64,000 bases of DNA from Sipunculus nudus (taxonomy: Eukaryota > Annelida > Sipuncula > Golfingiida > Sipunculidae), in assembly GCA_026874595.1 (NCBI GenBank), contig CM049306.1, forward strand, positions 31,115,519 to 31,179,518. The letters run 5' to 3'. Below, in pieces: positions 1 to 13,493 of this stretch. Below the pieces are notes generated by a model. That model was not told the origin of the DNA and did not search any database. It worked only from the letters and a program-made list of their open reading frames with translations. The position numbers and the translations under genes are program-made. Numbering within the stretch: position 1 is the stretch's first letter; each line of letters opens with the position of its first letter.

Positions 1-2010
1 AGCAAAATGGACATTTCGAACCTGCAATTTTCAGACTAGGACATTTTAAAACAAGAATATAGGTAGTCGACAAGCAACTATGTGTATCAACAGAAATCAG
101 AGTGGGAGGGGTGAAGTGAGGCATGGATTAGGTGGCAAGGGGAATAGAGTGAGGTGTGTTGCATATTAGCATGGATGTCTGCAGCATAAACGTGAATGTA
201 GGTGGTGCCACCTGTCATAAAATCAAAAAATTTTCCAGGATGTATAAACCTGTAAAATTTCAGGTGGATAAGTCAAACCACTGCTGAGATATGAGTGATT
301 TTATCCCAAGTCAGATGAACAGATGGACGGTGTTCATAAGTGGTTGCAGGTGTCACCACCAGTTTTGCTTATGATGAAGAGCTATGCGAGATCTATACAC
401 AAGAAAAATTTTGGCCCTATCGGTCAAACCGTTCCTGGGATATGAACTTGGACGTCTGCAGAGTAAACGTGAATGTAGGTGGCGCCACCTGTCATAAAAT
501 CGAGAAAGCTGTCCAGGATGTATAAACCTGCAAAATTTCAGGTGGATAAGTCCAACCACTTCGGAGATATGAGTGATTTTATCCCAAGACAGATGAACAG
601 ATGGACGGTGTTCATAAGTGGTTGCAGGTGGCACCACCAGTTTTGCTTATGATGGAGAGCTATGCGAGATCTATACACAAGAAAAATTTTGGCCCTATCG
701 GTCAAACAGTTCCTGGGATATGAGCTTGGATGTCTGCAGAGTAAACGTGAATGTAGGTGGCGCCACCTGTCATAAAATCGAGAAAGCTGTCCAGGATGTA
801 TAAACCTGCAAAATTTCAGGTGGATAAGTCCAACCACTTCTGAGATATGAGTGATTTTATCCCAAGACAGATGAACAGTTGAACGCTGTGCATAAGTGGT
901 TGCAGGTGGCACCACCAGTTTTGCCTATGATGAAGAGCTATAAGAGATTATACACATGCAAAATTTTGGTCCAATTGGTCAAACGGTTCCCCGAGATATG
1001 AATGTCAATGTCTGCAGCACAAACCTGAATGTAGGTGGTGCCACCTGTCATAAAATCGAGAAAGCTGTCCAGGATGTATAAACCTGCAAAATTTCAGGTG
1101 GATAAGTCAAACCAGTGCTGAGATATGAGTGATTTTATCCCAAGGCAGATGAACAGATGGATGCTGTGCATAAATGGCTGCAGGTGGCGCTACCAGTTTT
1201 GCCTATGATGAAGAGCTATGCGAGATCTATACAGTTCCTGAGATATGAGTTTGGATGTCTGCAGCGTAAACCTGAATGTAGGTGGTGCCACATGTCATAA
1301 AATCGAGGAAGCTGTCCTAAATGTATAAACCTGCAAAATTTCAGGTGGATAAGTCAAACCATTGCTGAGATATGAGTGATATTATCCCAAGGCAGATGAA
1401 CAGACGGACGCTGTGCATAGGTGGTTGCAGGTGGCGCCACCAGTTTTGCCAATGATGAAGAGCTATGTGAGATCTATACACATGCAAAATTTTGGCCCAA
1501 TCAGTCAAATGATTCCCGAGATATGAGCTTGGATGTCTGCAGAGTAAACGTGAATGTAGGTGGCGCCACCTGTCATAAAATCGAGAAAGCAGTCCAGGAT
1601 GTATAAACCTGCAAAATTTCAGGTGGATAAGTGAAACCATTGCTGAGATATGAGTGATATTATCCCAAGGCAGATGAACAGACAGATGCTGTGCATAGGT
1701 GGGTGCAGGTGGCGCCACCAGTTTTGCCAATGATGAAGAGCTATGTGAGATCTATACACATGCAAAATTTTGGCCCAATAAGTCAAATGATTCCCGAGAT
1801 ATGAGCTTCGATGTCTGCAGAGTAAACGTGAATGTAGGTGGCGCCACCTGTCATAAAATCGAGAAAGCAGTCCAGGATGTATAAACCTGCAAAATTTCAG
1901 GTTGATAAGTGAAACCATTGCTGAGATATGAGTGATATTATCCCAAGGCAGATGAACAGACGGATGCTGTGCAAAAATGGTTGCAGGTGGCACCACCATT
2001 TCTTTTTAGT
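1..2010. repeat. 278-bp tandem (satellite-like) array, about 7 units
   Basis: The landmark GGATGTATAAACCTG recurs near 239, 516, 794, 1072, 1319, 1597 and 1875. The spacing is 278 bp except for one 247-bp unit that has lost about 30 bp (around 1200-1240). Each unit is a diverged dimer: both halves begin with the palindrome GGTGGCGCCACC (or a GGTGGYRCCACC variant) and carry related text ending in a GAGATATGA block about 100 bp later. The array starts before or near the window edge and decays after 2000, with one more diverged half-unit at about 2040-2110. Short open frames recur in each unit on both strands, as expected of a repeat, and I do not treat them as genes. Confidence 0.9.
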
Positions 2011-2280
2011 GTATGTTATAAGCTATCGAAGGGCTACATTTGTGCAAAATGTTTAGCCTGATCGGTCAAACGGTTCCTGAGATATGCGGATTGATGTGTT
2101 TAAACAGACGCACAAATGGATGCTGGGCAGGGAGGAAAGGTAAGAGGTCAACCAAAAATGAGGGCGCAGCAGTTCACATGTGACCTGATGATAAACCCGA
2201 TTTGCTTAAAATGCAAACCAATTTTTTTTCAAACAGCTGAAAGACATAGTTCCAATAATCTTGGAATTCTGCATCTAAAC

Positions 2281-2350
2281 ATTGTGTCTAGACATCTAGA
2301 TGCTGTGTCTAGACATCTAGACACATTGTCTAGACACCCCCCCCCCCCCC
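2281..2350. repeat. TCTAGA-palindrome direct repeats followed by C14
   Basis: TGTCTAGACATCTAGA occurs twice in succession, followed by a partial third copy. The stretch then runs into 14 consecutive C (2337-2350). Each copy contains palindromic TCTAGA, so the strand can fold on itself. It is probably a small degenerate minisatellite next to a homopolymer; no function is evident. Confidence 0.6.
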
Positions 2351-3120
2351 GAGCCAGGTCAGTTGCCATGGTGATGTCTGGACCCCACCAATTTGTACTG
2401 AGTGACCTCTTGACTTGGCTGCTGAAACTCAGCATGTTGTCAAATCTGTTTTCAAATACAGAAAGCCTTTTTCAATTGGCTACAATGCTTTTTTAAAACT
2501 GTATTTACCCAATCTATTCTTATAAAACTGGCAGAACCCTACCATAGAATAATTCTTGTAAAGTTTAAACCAATCAGCTTAACAGTTTCATCATAAATCA
2601 GTGTATAAGCTAGAAGAGTTTAAAATAAAATTTTTGTCACATGACATGTGACGAACATTGGTATAAAATTTGGTGATTATAGCTCTAGGCCTTTCTTAGA
2701 TTTTAATTTTAGGGTGCTTTTTCGGACAGATGACTAAGTTCAACCTCCTGTAACTCGGCCAAAAATCTCGGAACTGGAACCATTCGAACAAACTTGAGAG
2801 AGAATGTTCCAGGGATCATTTCTGTGAAATACTGGACAATCTGGCTGGACAGTTTCAGAGAAGGAGATTTTTAAAGGTTTTTAAGCTTTTTCTATAAAAT
2901 CTAAATGAATGCAGATACCCAATAATGAGCTCCAGGGCACCAAGTTTCACATGTGACTAATTCTTACATGTCATTTGGAGCTGCTAGCTCCGACGGTTTC
3001 TGACTTACAGCCATGGACGGCGGAAAGCCAGCCCTGCATGGCGGACGGCAGACAGCAGACGACGGAGGGAGACACTGCTCTATTGCATAACCTCACAGTT
3101 TCGCTAAAAAAAGAACACCA
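2351..3120. other. Non-coding stretch with GGCGGACGG-rich end
   Basis: No gene is seen. The stretch ends (about 3012-3075) in GGACGGCGG/GGCGGACGG/GACGACGGAG text like the microsatellite that precedes the 3' end of the Helentron-like repeats elsewhere here, so it may be the tail of another dispersed element. Confidence 0.4.
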
Positions 3121-4805
3121 ATATATTCACCTTTGAATATTGTCACATCACAGTATACACACTAAACAATGCAAGACACTTATGACAATAATTATTATTA
3201 TTATAGACATTGTAATGAGAACTTGTCCAAGATCTGTTTTTTTATCACATTTGAACATTTTTATTTTTTTTAATGTATCAGAAAAAAAAGTACTCTCAGC
3301 TATGAAACTAAAACATATTTTAAATAAACCCAAGGATCAAAACACCAAATATATTATACAAGGAGCAAACTGGATTTTGGCATGTTTAATTTTATTAACT
3401 GAAAACAGGAATCAGTGCTATATAATTTTGATTATTTACCAATATCATGTAACAACTGATACAGCCATGAGTCTAAATGTAATTAGTCAAACATACTGAC
3501 AGCTTTAATGAGCACTTGTCTGCGTCAAATTTGAAATTTTTGACATACTTCAATTTTTTTTTTTAATTTTGTAATAAATATAAACAAAAAAAAATTAACA
3601 CCAAGAAAAGACCTTAAAATCTATATTAATTTAATATAATCAACTGCATCCTTGTCTATCATTTATTTGCTTCATATAATCCCTTATAGTAAACAATTTT
3701 ATTTTATTATTTGTTTTCATTTTTATGATTGAAATGAAAAATACCAAATGATGACTGCGTGGTGTCATTTCGATACATTTTCGGCCATCAATGGAAGATC
3801 AATAAAACATCAGTAATTGCAAGGGTAATTCCTTGTTAGAGTGTAACTCATTAACTATAAAATTCCTTTTCCATTAGTTTTTCTAAGAGTTGTTATTATA
3901 AAAATTTTTTTTTAATTATTGTTTATTGTTATGTTTTTTACCGAAACAACTACTAGAGGAGGGGGTTGGACAGTTAGATCATACTGAAGCCACCCAAGAA
4001 CTGGCTGGCTGCAGAGTATGCCTTGCTTCAAGCATGCATAATTGGCCTGAAAGGTCAACTAGAGGACATATAGAGGGGTTACAGTATAGCGTAGGTGTGA
4101 CATGGTCTCATAAAAACTTTAATAAAAGCTACTGTTTTTCGTCAATTCCTTTCAAATTTCAGAATTTAGAAGCTGAAATCCTTAAGCGTGCATGATATGA
4201 AATATAAATCAACAGTGCTTACAGGGAAAAAAATGTGCCATGGCCAATGTTGGGCAAAATTTAAGGTACTGATTTTCTATTTTTACTCAAATGACTTATA
4301 CAATTTTTAATATTCAGATCTAATTTTCATTATACATTTGAACCTTGATTAAAGAAAGTCATTTTCCTGAAAAAAAAGTCTCTAGCTTCAGCAATTCTTA
4401 TGTTAAGTGAGTAAATATATTTCCTGATTTTTTTACAAGGTGTATTTTGTTATAACTTCAACAAATTATGCAATACTGACTAAATTTTTGGTATGTATAT
4501 AGGAAATGTATTGAAGAATATGTATACTAATATGGTCAAGAACAGATCTGTATTTTTTATATTAGGCAGTCTTCAAGTGAAATAATGGGTTTTAAATGGA
4601 AACAGAGGCTTTTTCCTTAAATATCTCAAAGGAACCAAGTCCTAATGACCCAATTTTTGATATGGTAGGAGATTTTTGGGACATCTACCTTTATGCAAAC
4701 TTATTGATTAGCAGGTCTAAAACATGCCCTGGACTGTCAGACGGCGAGAAGGCGTGACAAAGGACCATGACTATACCTAAGATGACTTGAAATCAGCTGA
4801 GCTAA
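3120..4805 (+). mobile_element. Helentron-like family A, 5'-truncated copy
   Basis: The text matches the internal and 3' parts of family A seen complete at 19245-21130: the CAGTGCTTACAGGG / GTGCCATGGCCAA block (about 4212-4250), the AAATTTAAGGTACTGAT block, the CCTAATGACCCAATTTT block (about 4640), a GACGG-rich stretch and the final TCAGCTGAGCTAA. The first few hundred bases, including the ACCCATGGGT terminus, are missing. The inner 3130-4200 part matches, in inverse orientation, the copy in the YOD1 intron (about 58.2-59.1 kb). Short open frames here have no recognisable protein. Confidence 0.7.
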
Positions 4806-4829
4806 AAAAAATAGATGAATGCTGACAGG

Positions 4830-5640
4830 TCAGGAAGGACCCTGGTTACATGCAGAGACAGAGGAAACTGACCCAAAACAGTATTTAAACACTGAAGCAA
4901 GATGGAAAGACTGGCATGAAAGGTTTGGCTTATCAGGCATTCACAACTTTTTAGAAATATGAGTTCTGAGACCTTGAACTTTAACTTCACAACCCCAAAA
5001 TTAAGAAGTTCTTGAATTTCTTGTTGGCCATCTATATATTAAGTTTGAAATCCATATGTAAATCCAGACTAGTGTTATGAAAGGTTCTGGAAACCAATAC
5101 GTGGTCAGATTACTCCTGTGACCTTGACCTTTGACCTTGTGGCCCCAATAGGGAAAGGAATATTTGCCTATTGGAGTATTGCCAGGTGAACTTTATGTGA
5201 AAGATGGAACTGGTTTTGCTTAAAATGCATCCACAATCTTTTTAAAGATATGGAGACTTTGACCTTGACCTTTGACCTCATGACCCAAAATTATAAAGGA
5301 TGTTTGTTTAAGTGTTGGGGATCATGTAAAATTCAATTACGAAACCCATTTGTGAATCGCAACTGGAGTTATCATCTGGAAATAAATTTGTGGACATATG
5401 GCTCCTGTGACCTTGACTTCTGAACTAGTAACCCCAAGATTAATAGAGATGTTTCCCTGTTGGCAGGTGTCCTATATGTGTAAGATGGAAAGACTGGCAT
5501 GGAAAGTTTGGCTTAAAATGCATCCACAAATTTTTAAAAATGTGAGACCTGAGACCCTGACCTCTGACCTGATGACCCCAAAATCAATAGGTTCTAGCTT
5601 TAGTGGTGGGTCATTTATAAGGAGTGCGACTTTAAAAATC
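4830..5640. repeat. About 290-bp tandem repeat with TGACCTTGACC blocks
   Basis: Two alternating block types recur. Block B (GAGACCTTGAAC or similar, then ACCCCAAAAT) is near 4970, 5262 and 5553. Block A (CTCCTGTGACCTTGAC) is near 5115 and 5403. The higher-order period is therefore 288-292 bp, about 2.5 copies. AAGATGGAAAGACTGGCATG and AATGCATCCACAA also recur once per period. On the reverse strand the blocks at 5119-5137 and 5261-5280 read AGGTCAAAGGTCA, a perfect direct repeat of AGGTCA with 1-bp spacing. Confidence 0.8.
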
Positions 5641-5934
5641 AAATTCATAAATGTTATAAAGTTCTCCTTTATTTGGAACATATACTATCCTTGATAATAC
5701 CTAATTCTTCCAGCAGTTGTTAACCATAACTGCTAAAAATTCCTATTAATTTAAAAAATTTAAATAAAACAGAAAAATCATGCTATATCTTTTGGATCAA
5801 ATTGAATTAAGATTTCCTCCTTAAAGACTCATCACCATTTGAAAGAAATTTGTCAACTTTTGAGAAAGTATGAAGATCCAACAACAAACAGATTGACTAA
5901 AAAGTCAGAGTTAAATAAATAACTATCTTCCAAC

Positions 5935-6186
5935 TAGGGTTGGGATGGCTACTGGTGTCTGGTATTTTCACGATATTTGACAGCGCAGGAATCGTACCAT
6001 CAACTTTCCTATTATCGCGATATCACCATATGCATTTTTGTCCAAGATTTGGTTCAAAAGCAAGCCAATGAAGTGTATTTTCTGGGGAAACTGATACAGT
6101 GATATCATGGTATATAGTGATAAAATTTAAATAATTATCATGATGTCATATGATTATCATGATTAACTCATATTGTCCCAACACTG
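5935..6186. mobile_element. hAT-type MITE, 252 bp, 8-bp target duplication
   Basis: The ends are inverted (TAGGGTTGGGA left; TCCCAACACTG right) and the element is flanked on both sides by CTTCCAAC (5927-5934 and 6187-6194). An 8-bp duplication with C/TAG-starting termini is the hallmark of hAT transposons. The interior is AT-rich with ATCATGAT palindromes and no coding potential, so it is non-autonomous. Confidence 0.85.
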
Positions 6187-6194
6187 CTTCCAAC

Positions 6195-6918
6195 TTTATG
6201 GGCCAAGGTAAATATGTTATTACGACTGTATCATAAATTTAACAGCACATATCAAATGTCATAATGCTTCCAATTTACAGTAGATAATATAAAGACATCA
6301 TTAATGTACCTATTTATATAGCAGATACAACAATTATGACCAGATTTATACTCATTGTAACCGTAAGCTAGTCAGGTAGGCTGTAAGGCTGATTGATGCA
6401 CTATTTCAGCAGCAATGCTAAGGCCTGATTACTGGCAGAACCTGACTGCAACAGCACCACTTAAAAGACACAGGGATGTAAGCACACCCACAAATCAACC
6501 ACTTCTTATACTGTTCATATCAGAGTCAGACTCCTACAGCTGCTTGTAGTTGCTGGCTGCGCTGCTCTAGCAACAAAACAGAGCTGCAAAATCAGTGTGC
6601 AGTACAGCTGATACAGGTTAATGTTATAAAATATTTTGCTTAAAATGATGCAAGCTGTTCTAATCAGGTCCTCTCTTATCTTGTAAATATATATAAAAAC
6701 TGTTATGTAAATATTCTTAATAACTGTTCCTGGTACAAAATGTCTGGCATTATTAACAAGCAACATAACAATAATAACAAAATTTTAAATATTTTGCATT
6801 AGAATTCAAATTGTCACCCAGGGACGTTTGTGTCATTGAGACTTCTAATGATTCTGTCTCTTCTTGGCATTTGTTATACCATGATGAATGAACTTATTTT
6901 ATACATAAACTGATAACT
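6195..6918. other. Non-coding AT-rich stretch
   Basis: No gene, splice-bounded exon or recognisable repeat is seen; the only open frame, on the minus strand around 6515-6766, has no recognisable domain. Confidence 0.5.
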
Positions 6919-7312
6919 GATTCTGCCAGGAGGGTATGCATTCATTCCTGTTCATGTGTGTTTGTTTGTTCACAATATAACCATCACAATCATAAATAGA
7001 ATCCCATGAAATTTTCAAAGCACCTCAGGAACGGGCAATGAAGAATTGATTACATTTTAGTGTTGGTTCGGCTTAACGATCCGGATCCAAGGAGGATTTC
7101 AGGGGATATTCACAAATATGCAGTTGTGTATGCCAAATTGGACATGGGAATATGGGCCAAATTAATGAAGGTACACACTTGTTGGGAGGAACATATATGC
7201 ACCAATAAAGCTCAGAATATGGGTCAATGAGTGAACAAAATCACAGGTTGCTGAATACCCCACATTTAGGACCACCAACATGGTGGAGGCCTGCATTCTG
7301 GAGAATGCATTT
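6919..7312 (+). mobile_element. Helentron-like family B copy
   Basis: It begins TCTGCCAGGAGGGTATGCA and ends ACATGGTGGAGGCCTGCATTC with a 3' hairpin TGCATTC-TGGA-GAATGCA at 7292-7309. A second copy of the same layout lies at about 40960-41357 (CCTCCGCCAGTAGGGTATG ... ACATGGCGGAGTCTTGTATTC). The CCGCCA start and TGGCGG near the end form a terminal inverted repeat. The interior includes ATATTCACAAATRTRCA and the GGTGGAATAAG/GGTCAATGAG region. No coding capacity. The class is inferred from structure. Confidence 0.6.
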
Positions 7313-9758
7313 TTATAGTTCAAACAATCAGTGATGAATGCACATCCAAAGAGGTACTATTTTCCTGTTGAATACTGTTATTCTGACAGAAATATAAGGA
7401 AGATGGGGTGCAAGAGAGCAAATACATTGTTTATTCTTGCGCAATGGATAAGAATGAAAAACCATGTCATTACCTTGACCTTTCAGCATGATGTACAAGT
7501 TAGACTCAGTCAATATTTTAGGTATAATTCTATACAGTGGATTTCACAGTTATATAGATGGTACATAAAATATTCAAGTATTAATCCATCATTGATTGTT
7601 TATCTTTCAATCATCAAATATGACTTTACAATTGATTCCTCTCAACAGTGTCTGTTCAGCATGTTGTAAAAGTAAGCATAACACCTTCCAGATATATTCA
7701 TGAATCTACTCAAAGGCCAAGGCAGTGGAAGCCTCTGGAAGCTGCTTTGAATAACAACTTTTTATCAATATTTGAGACCAATGGTGCCCTGTAATTGGTA
7801 GTAAGGTTTTCTTTGAACTTGCCCTTGGAAGCTCTGTTCCATGTTGATGTGTTCCCATTTCTCATTTGCCTGAGGTGATATGGGCCAACTGATATTCTGG
7901 TAATGATTCACAAATCTCTTACGTGTTTTTGGGAATTTTAATGTTTTGAATCTACCTGTTTTTCAATTTATTAATTTTATTCATTTCACTTTTGTTGTCA
8001 AGTAAAAACCTTTAAGTTACAAATGATGCCTTATGACCTTTGCATTTTTATAATGTTTGCATAATTACTGAGGTTATACTTGTAACTTAAAATAAAATCA
8101 AGACATCATGATATACACATGTGAGCTTTTGCTTTAAATCCCTATTTTCCCAACTGAGGGTTAAAAGTTAATTAAAACTTCAATGAATATCATTGCAATG
8201 TGAAAAAAAATCTCTTTTCTCTGTTAAATACCAAAACTCAAAATTTATATAAGTGATAATTGGAAGAAAAGTGAATCAAATGAATCAGAAATGCGTTCTT
8301 CAAGGAGAAATATATCTATCAACAGAATTAAATGTGTGAGCATTACAGTGCAGCATGGATAGAAACATTTATGGTTAGTAAGCATGCGCATCTTGGCATC
8401 CAGGATGTCCTTGATGAGGCATATGATATGGCAAATAAACCTCATGAGTTATAGACTGATGGCCTTGTTACCTGATTTTATAGATTTATCTAAAATAACA
8501 CTGTGGCAACACCCTGCCTTTGCAGTTGGATGGCATATATAGTCAACCATAAATGCAGTATTTTAAAATTTGAGACAATCTTCTGGGAAATTCAACAATT
8601 TAAACCTTGTCCAACATTTTGACACCTGAAGACCTGTCAAAAGCTGTCACCATTGTTTATATATAGATGTAACATTTTGTTTGATTTATACAGTTTCAAA
8701 TTTATTTCCAGATGTACAGGTAAAGCCGACTAAATTCTTTTTTTGATATTTCTTGAAACAGGAGAAAAATTTTTTTTTTTTACCTCCATTGCATCTACCA
8801 GGCTGTTATTACGTATTGAGATACATTATCCCTTTGTCCATCATTAGATTAAATAGTAACCAGCTGCAGTATCATTTCCTCCATTAATCAAAATAATGCA
8901 TCATCAGCCAGTCAGCAAATGCTATGACCCATTTCATCAGAAGCTTCATCAATTAAATATATAAGAAAATTCCATCACATCATACATTTGTTAGTTCTGA
9001 TGCCCACAAGTTTATGAACATGTGTGATCATTAAATTACTTCATACTTTGCTAAGGGAAGACAAACAGGTTAAAAAATGATTACAAGGTAGATTCAGACT
9101 TAGGTACCAGACAGTGTTTTAGCTGTATGGCTGGTGTGTGATGAGACTTAATGTGGGAGCTCTAACCAGGTGCTATGACCATGAACCTACAACTCAGGCA
9201 AACACAAGTTGGAAAAGGTCATGGGCAACAACAGGGTACCCTGCTGTCCTGACTCTCAACCACCTGATCCTGGGGAACAATGTACCAGCTAACTACTGCA
9301 TCATTTAATGAAAAATATGGTGAACTGTGAAACCTAGAAAGTACACACCTAATGATTAAATGAAACCTTGCTGTCTGATACTGTACAGCTGATAGCAGAA
9401 CTATCATTGTATAATGTAATTGAGAAAGCTTAAGATAAGCAACTATAACTTTGTTTTTATAATTCACTTTGCCAAGTGTATTTATATTTTCATGAACGGG
9501 CTAAGAAATATCAATTAAATTTGATACCTCACAAGAGCTACCTCAAGGTCCAACATAAACTTGGAATACAATCATTAATTTTTCCATTTCTTTATAAAAG
9601 AGAGTAAACCCTGGGCTTCCTTAATTAACAGTCAAAATAGTATTTGCAAATGTTCGACTGGTATTTGCTAGTGGGCACAGTTTGAAAGTTTAAAACTTCG
9701 GATCAGCTTGGATTAATTTGAATTAAAACTGTGTCAACAAGTGCTTCACATGTGCTAA
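7313..9758. other. Unannotated AT-rich stretch
   Basis: I see no gene, RNA or well-bounded repeat. Open frames here (7331-7669 on +, 8245-8445 and 9219-9467 on -) are short, single, without splice context and without recognisable domains. Confidence 0.5.
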
Positions 9759-12514
9759 CAAGGGACCCATGGGTCACGGCACTCAGCTGATGTTTGAAAA
9801 TTTTAGCAAATGCAAAATATGCTGATTTCTATATTATTGTTTTTCTTATGTAATAGCATATGAAAGCTATGAAGAAATAGCCCTCCTACTTCATTAATGG
9901 TTAGTAAAGTTCTAAATATATGATTGCAAAAATACTACTCTGACAAGACTGCAATAAGAAAACAGTAACAGTTTTGAGATACTATGTTGCACATATAATT
10001 TTTACAGATGGAAAGACAGGTGGACAGAAAGGAATGATACCTTTATTTGACTTTCAGGGGAATAATGCTTTTAAGTTAATAATAAACCCTATTTTTCAGC
10101 AAATGCATTTTTGCATTAATAATTTTTATCAGATTCAATGTTTTAATTTTACCTTTTTTTAAATTTGCAATAAAAAAATCTTAAAGTATAGGTTAATTCA
10201 GAGTTGTAAGTTGCATCATTATCTATCCATTGTTTGGCTCACATATCATCTCAAATTATGCATATACATATATTTTATAATTTTTTAACTAACATAATGT
10301 TTAAACTGAATTTAAAAGAAATTTGTTTATTTTTAGGTAATTTCACTGAAATGAACATAACGCCACAACATGGCATCTTCAAGATTATTCCTTAAATCAC
10401 TATTAAAAAAATACTGTACATTAGAGTTTTTAGTATATGCTTAATTTTTTAACTAAAATAAAAGATTGAGTAAATTTGATAAAATAAATCCCCTTTTTAA
10501 ATCAGGTATAAACACTTGGTTGGATGAGGGAGAAACAATATAATTATGCTATTTACTATCTCAACTATAATTTAATACAGAAATTAATATTCAATTTTAC
10601 AAAAAAGAATGTTTTAACTCTTCAGATGTAAGGAATTCCTCATCCTCACTTTTACAGCAATACTCCACTTTGTAGTCAAAATTTGATGTGAACTTTAATC
10701 ATTGTAATCCACTGTGATACAAATTAAGCAAAAATCTAGAATAAGAATGAAACAAATATAGAAAATTATAACATTAATCTAGTTTATGCATCATCCAAGC
10801 CAAGCCGAGCCAAGGTAGCTGCTTTGAGAGGGTCACATAACACAGGTGAGGGCTGCATAACTCGCAGTACTGGCCGGTTGGCTTGATGAAAACAACACTC
10901 TACATGGTGTCTAAACACTTGAATAAAAGCTATTTTTTTAAAATCAATTCCTTTGAAATTTCAGATTTTAAAAGATTTAATCCATATGTATACATACTGT
11001 GAAAATTAAATTGACAGTTCATACAGGGAAACAAGGGACCCATGGGTCACGGTGCTCAGCTGATCGTGATTGGACTACAAATGTATCACCATTGTGATAC
11101 TATATTTAGTCAACAAACCTTATGAATATCATAGACATGTTAGGCTATTTTAAAGGAATATAATGTAATATGTGAGTAAATGATGTATGAAATAACCTGA
11201 CTGATGGATTTATATGGAGTAAATATAGTGGTTTATTTTTTTATTTATTTGGAAGCTGTTGAAAATAGGGATATATTTGAGCAAATATGAATGCAATGAC
11301 AGTACACTAAGCAGTGGTAGAATGATGATAAGGCTATTTGTTGAAGGATCTATAGTGTATGGAAGTCTGCAAGATTTCAATTTGACAGATATAATGTTAT
11401 GATTAACTATGCTGAAGAGGGGATTTATGAATTGTGACTGTATGACATTATATCTCTTAGGTCTTGACAAGGTACATTATATTGATGCCCACCATGTCTA
11501 CATATTACACAATATTGACATAATTTTGGCATGTACATAGGTAACAAATAGTTATACAATATATAAAAATATGAATATATCTGATTCATATTGTTCTCCT
11601 TTACTGAGGCTGACATTGGGATGGGGTTCGGAGAAGGAAACAGAGTGGGCAGCAAGGAGGGTCGGATGTAGAGAGAAAAGGAGATAGAGAGAGAGAGGGA
11701 CAGATCATTCAACAGTACTTAAACACCTGGAAGGTTAAAATCTAAAATATTATGAAATGTAGATAAAGTCTGAGAGAAAGAGGTAATCTAGGCCATGGTT
11801 GGTTGATATGATTGAAGAAATTGTTGCAAATAATATTTTAAGATCTGACCATGCGTTTCCATTGGATACCTTTCTGACAGGCTGTTGACAGTTCAACATT
11901 TTACACATTTGTCTAATGAGATCCAATTTTTTTAATAAACTTTTTTTTCTATTTTATGATATGTATACAGTTGCTATAAAGTCCCCACTCCACAGGCGGA
12001 AGGACTTGATGGGGGAGGTAATGATGGGAGTTACAACGCCTCTGTCTCTCTGTATATATTTTCTTCAAATTATTTAATTTTATGCTAAAGCAATAGAACT
12101 ATTGTTCACAGTGCCAAGGAGCAAGGACTTAGTGGGGTGGGGGAAGGGGATGGTGGGAGTTACAATAACCTTGCTTTTACGTACAGGATATAAAAATTTA
12201 ATTAATCAGTGCTTACAGGAAAAAAAAAGTTTATTCATAATTATTAAATATTTAAAACAGGCAGAAAGCTAGAGAAACAAAGCAAATAATTTTAATTCCC
12301 ATTCTTCTGAGCCAGGAAATTATGAACAATTTTTACATAAATTCCTTTTATTATAACATCATTTTTTTCCAGGTTTGAAAATGTAACTACACATTTAGAG
12401 TATGACATGTATATGTGAATATTTCAGTTGATTCACATTTCTTAATTGCATCAACATATATATCTAATAAATCAGGTTTATACTACCTGTCAACAGAATG
12501 GGGTGGAGGGAGGA

Positions 12515-12612
12515 AGGGAGGCATAGGGGTGAGAGAGAGAGATAAAGAGAGAGACAAAGAGAGCTAGACTGGCAGAGAAAGAGAGAAAGGGGAAGAGAGA
12601 GAGGAGAAAGGC
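12515..12612. repeat. GA-rich polypurine tract
   Basis: About 100 bases are nearly all purine on the + strand (GAGAGAGA, AAAGAGAGAC, GAAGAGAGAGAGG). A shorter related tract is at 11635-11705. It is low complexity and can form triplex DNA. The minus-strand serine/leucine-rich open frame over it is an artefact of the repeat. Confidence 0.7.
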
Positions 12613-13493
12613 TCTCTGGTAATTACTGCCTGACCCAGCCTGACCCAGACACTCACAGAAGCAGTAGGCAAGGAGTGAAGGTGTTATGTAACAGCCTAGA
12701 ACACTGTTAACCAATGACTTGATGTAAACATTCAAGACATCCTGCTATAAATATGGGTCACTGTGCTTAGCTGAAGTTGACCTTGAAGGAAAAAACTAAA
12801 ATAATATCAAATGGAGATAAGGTCTAGGAGGAAAAGGTAATATATGCCATGGCTGGTTGACATGATTGGTTTGTATTGATGAGTAAGAAATTGTTGCAAA
12901 TAATATTTTGTGGCCAAACCATGCATTCTCTAATGTCAAAAATGAAGCATGTGAGCAGTTTGTGAACATAACATGTATATTATTACCATGATCATTGGCT
13001 GGCTTTCTGATAAATTATTGACAGTTCAGTAGTTTACACATTAGCTCAATTGGATCTATTTTACATAATATATATTATTAAATATGTGTTTTTTTTATTT
13101 TGTAAAATGTATACAGTTGAAATATAACTGATGTCCCCAGTCCACTTAATTCAACAATACTACAGGATTATATAGTTCATTCACAATTACATAATATTTA
13201 AAAAAAAGGACAAACAGACTGTTAGACAAACAAAGCTGAATATATATTTTAATATTTTAAAGTTTTTCATCTGCAATATCACACATCTGAATACATAAGC
13301 TGCTTTCAAATTTCAGACTTTAATAGCTTAAATCCATACACATACAGCATATGAAAGTTATTTCAACAGTGCTTGAAGGAAAAATTTCATAATGGACAGA
13401 CAGAGCTGATCACTTTATGTTCCATTCTCCTGAGGCAAGAATATGTTTCAATTAGATCTAATTTTTTCTAATCCAATTATTTTTCAAATTAAA

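Noticed and set aside
340-1999. Recurring 61-residue (+) and 94-129-residue (-) open frames in the 278-bp array
   Set aside because: They recur because the unit recurs, are open on both strands, carry no known domain and are not spliced; the periodicity explains them.
2116-2496. 126-codon open frame on +
   Set aside because: It runs through the TCTAGA repeat and a C14 run and has no recognisable domain.
4750-4806. GACGG-rich stretches as CRISPR-like repeats
   Set aside because: They are simple microsatellites at fixed positions in family A, with no spacer structure, in a eukaryotic genome.
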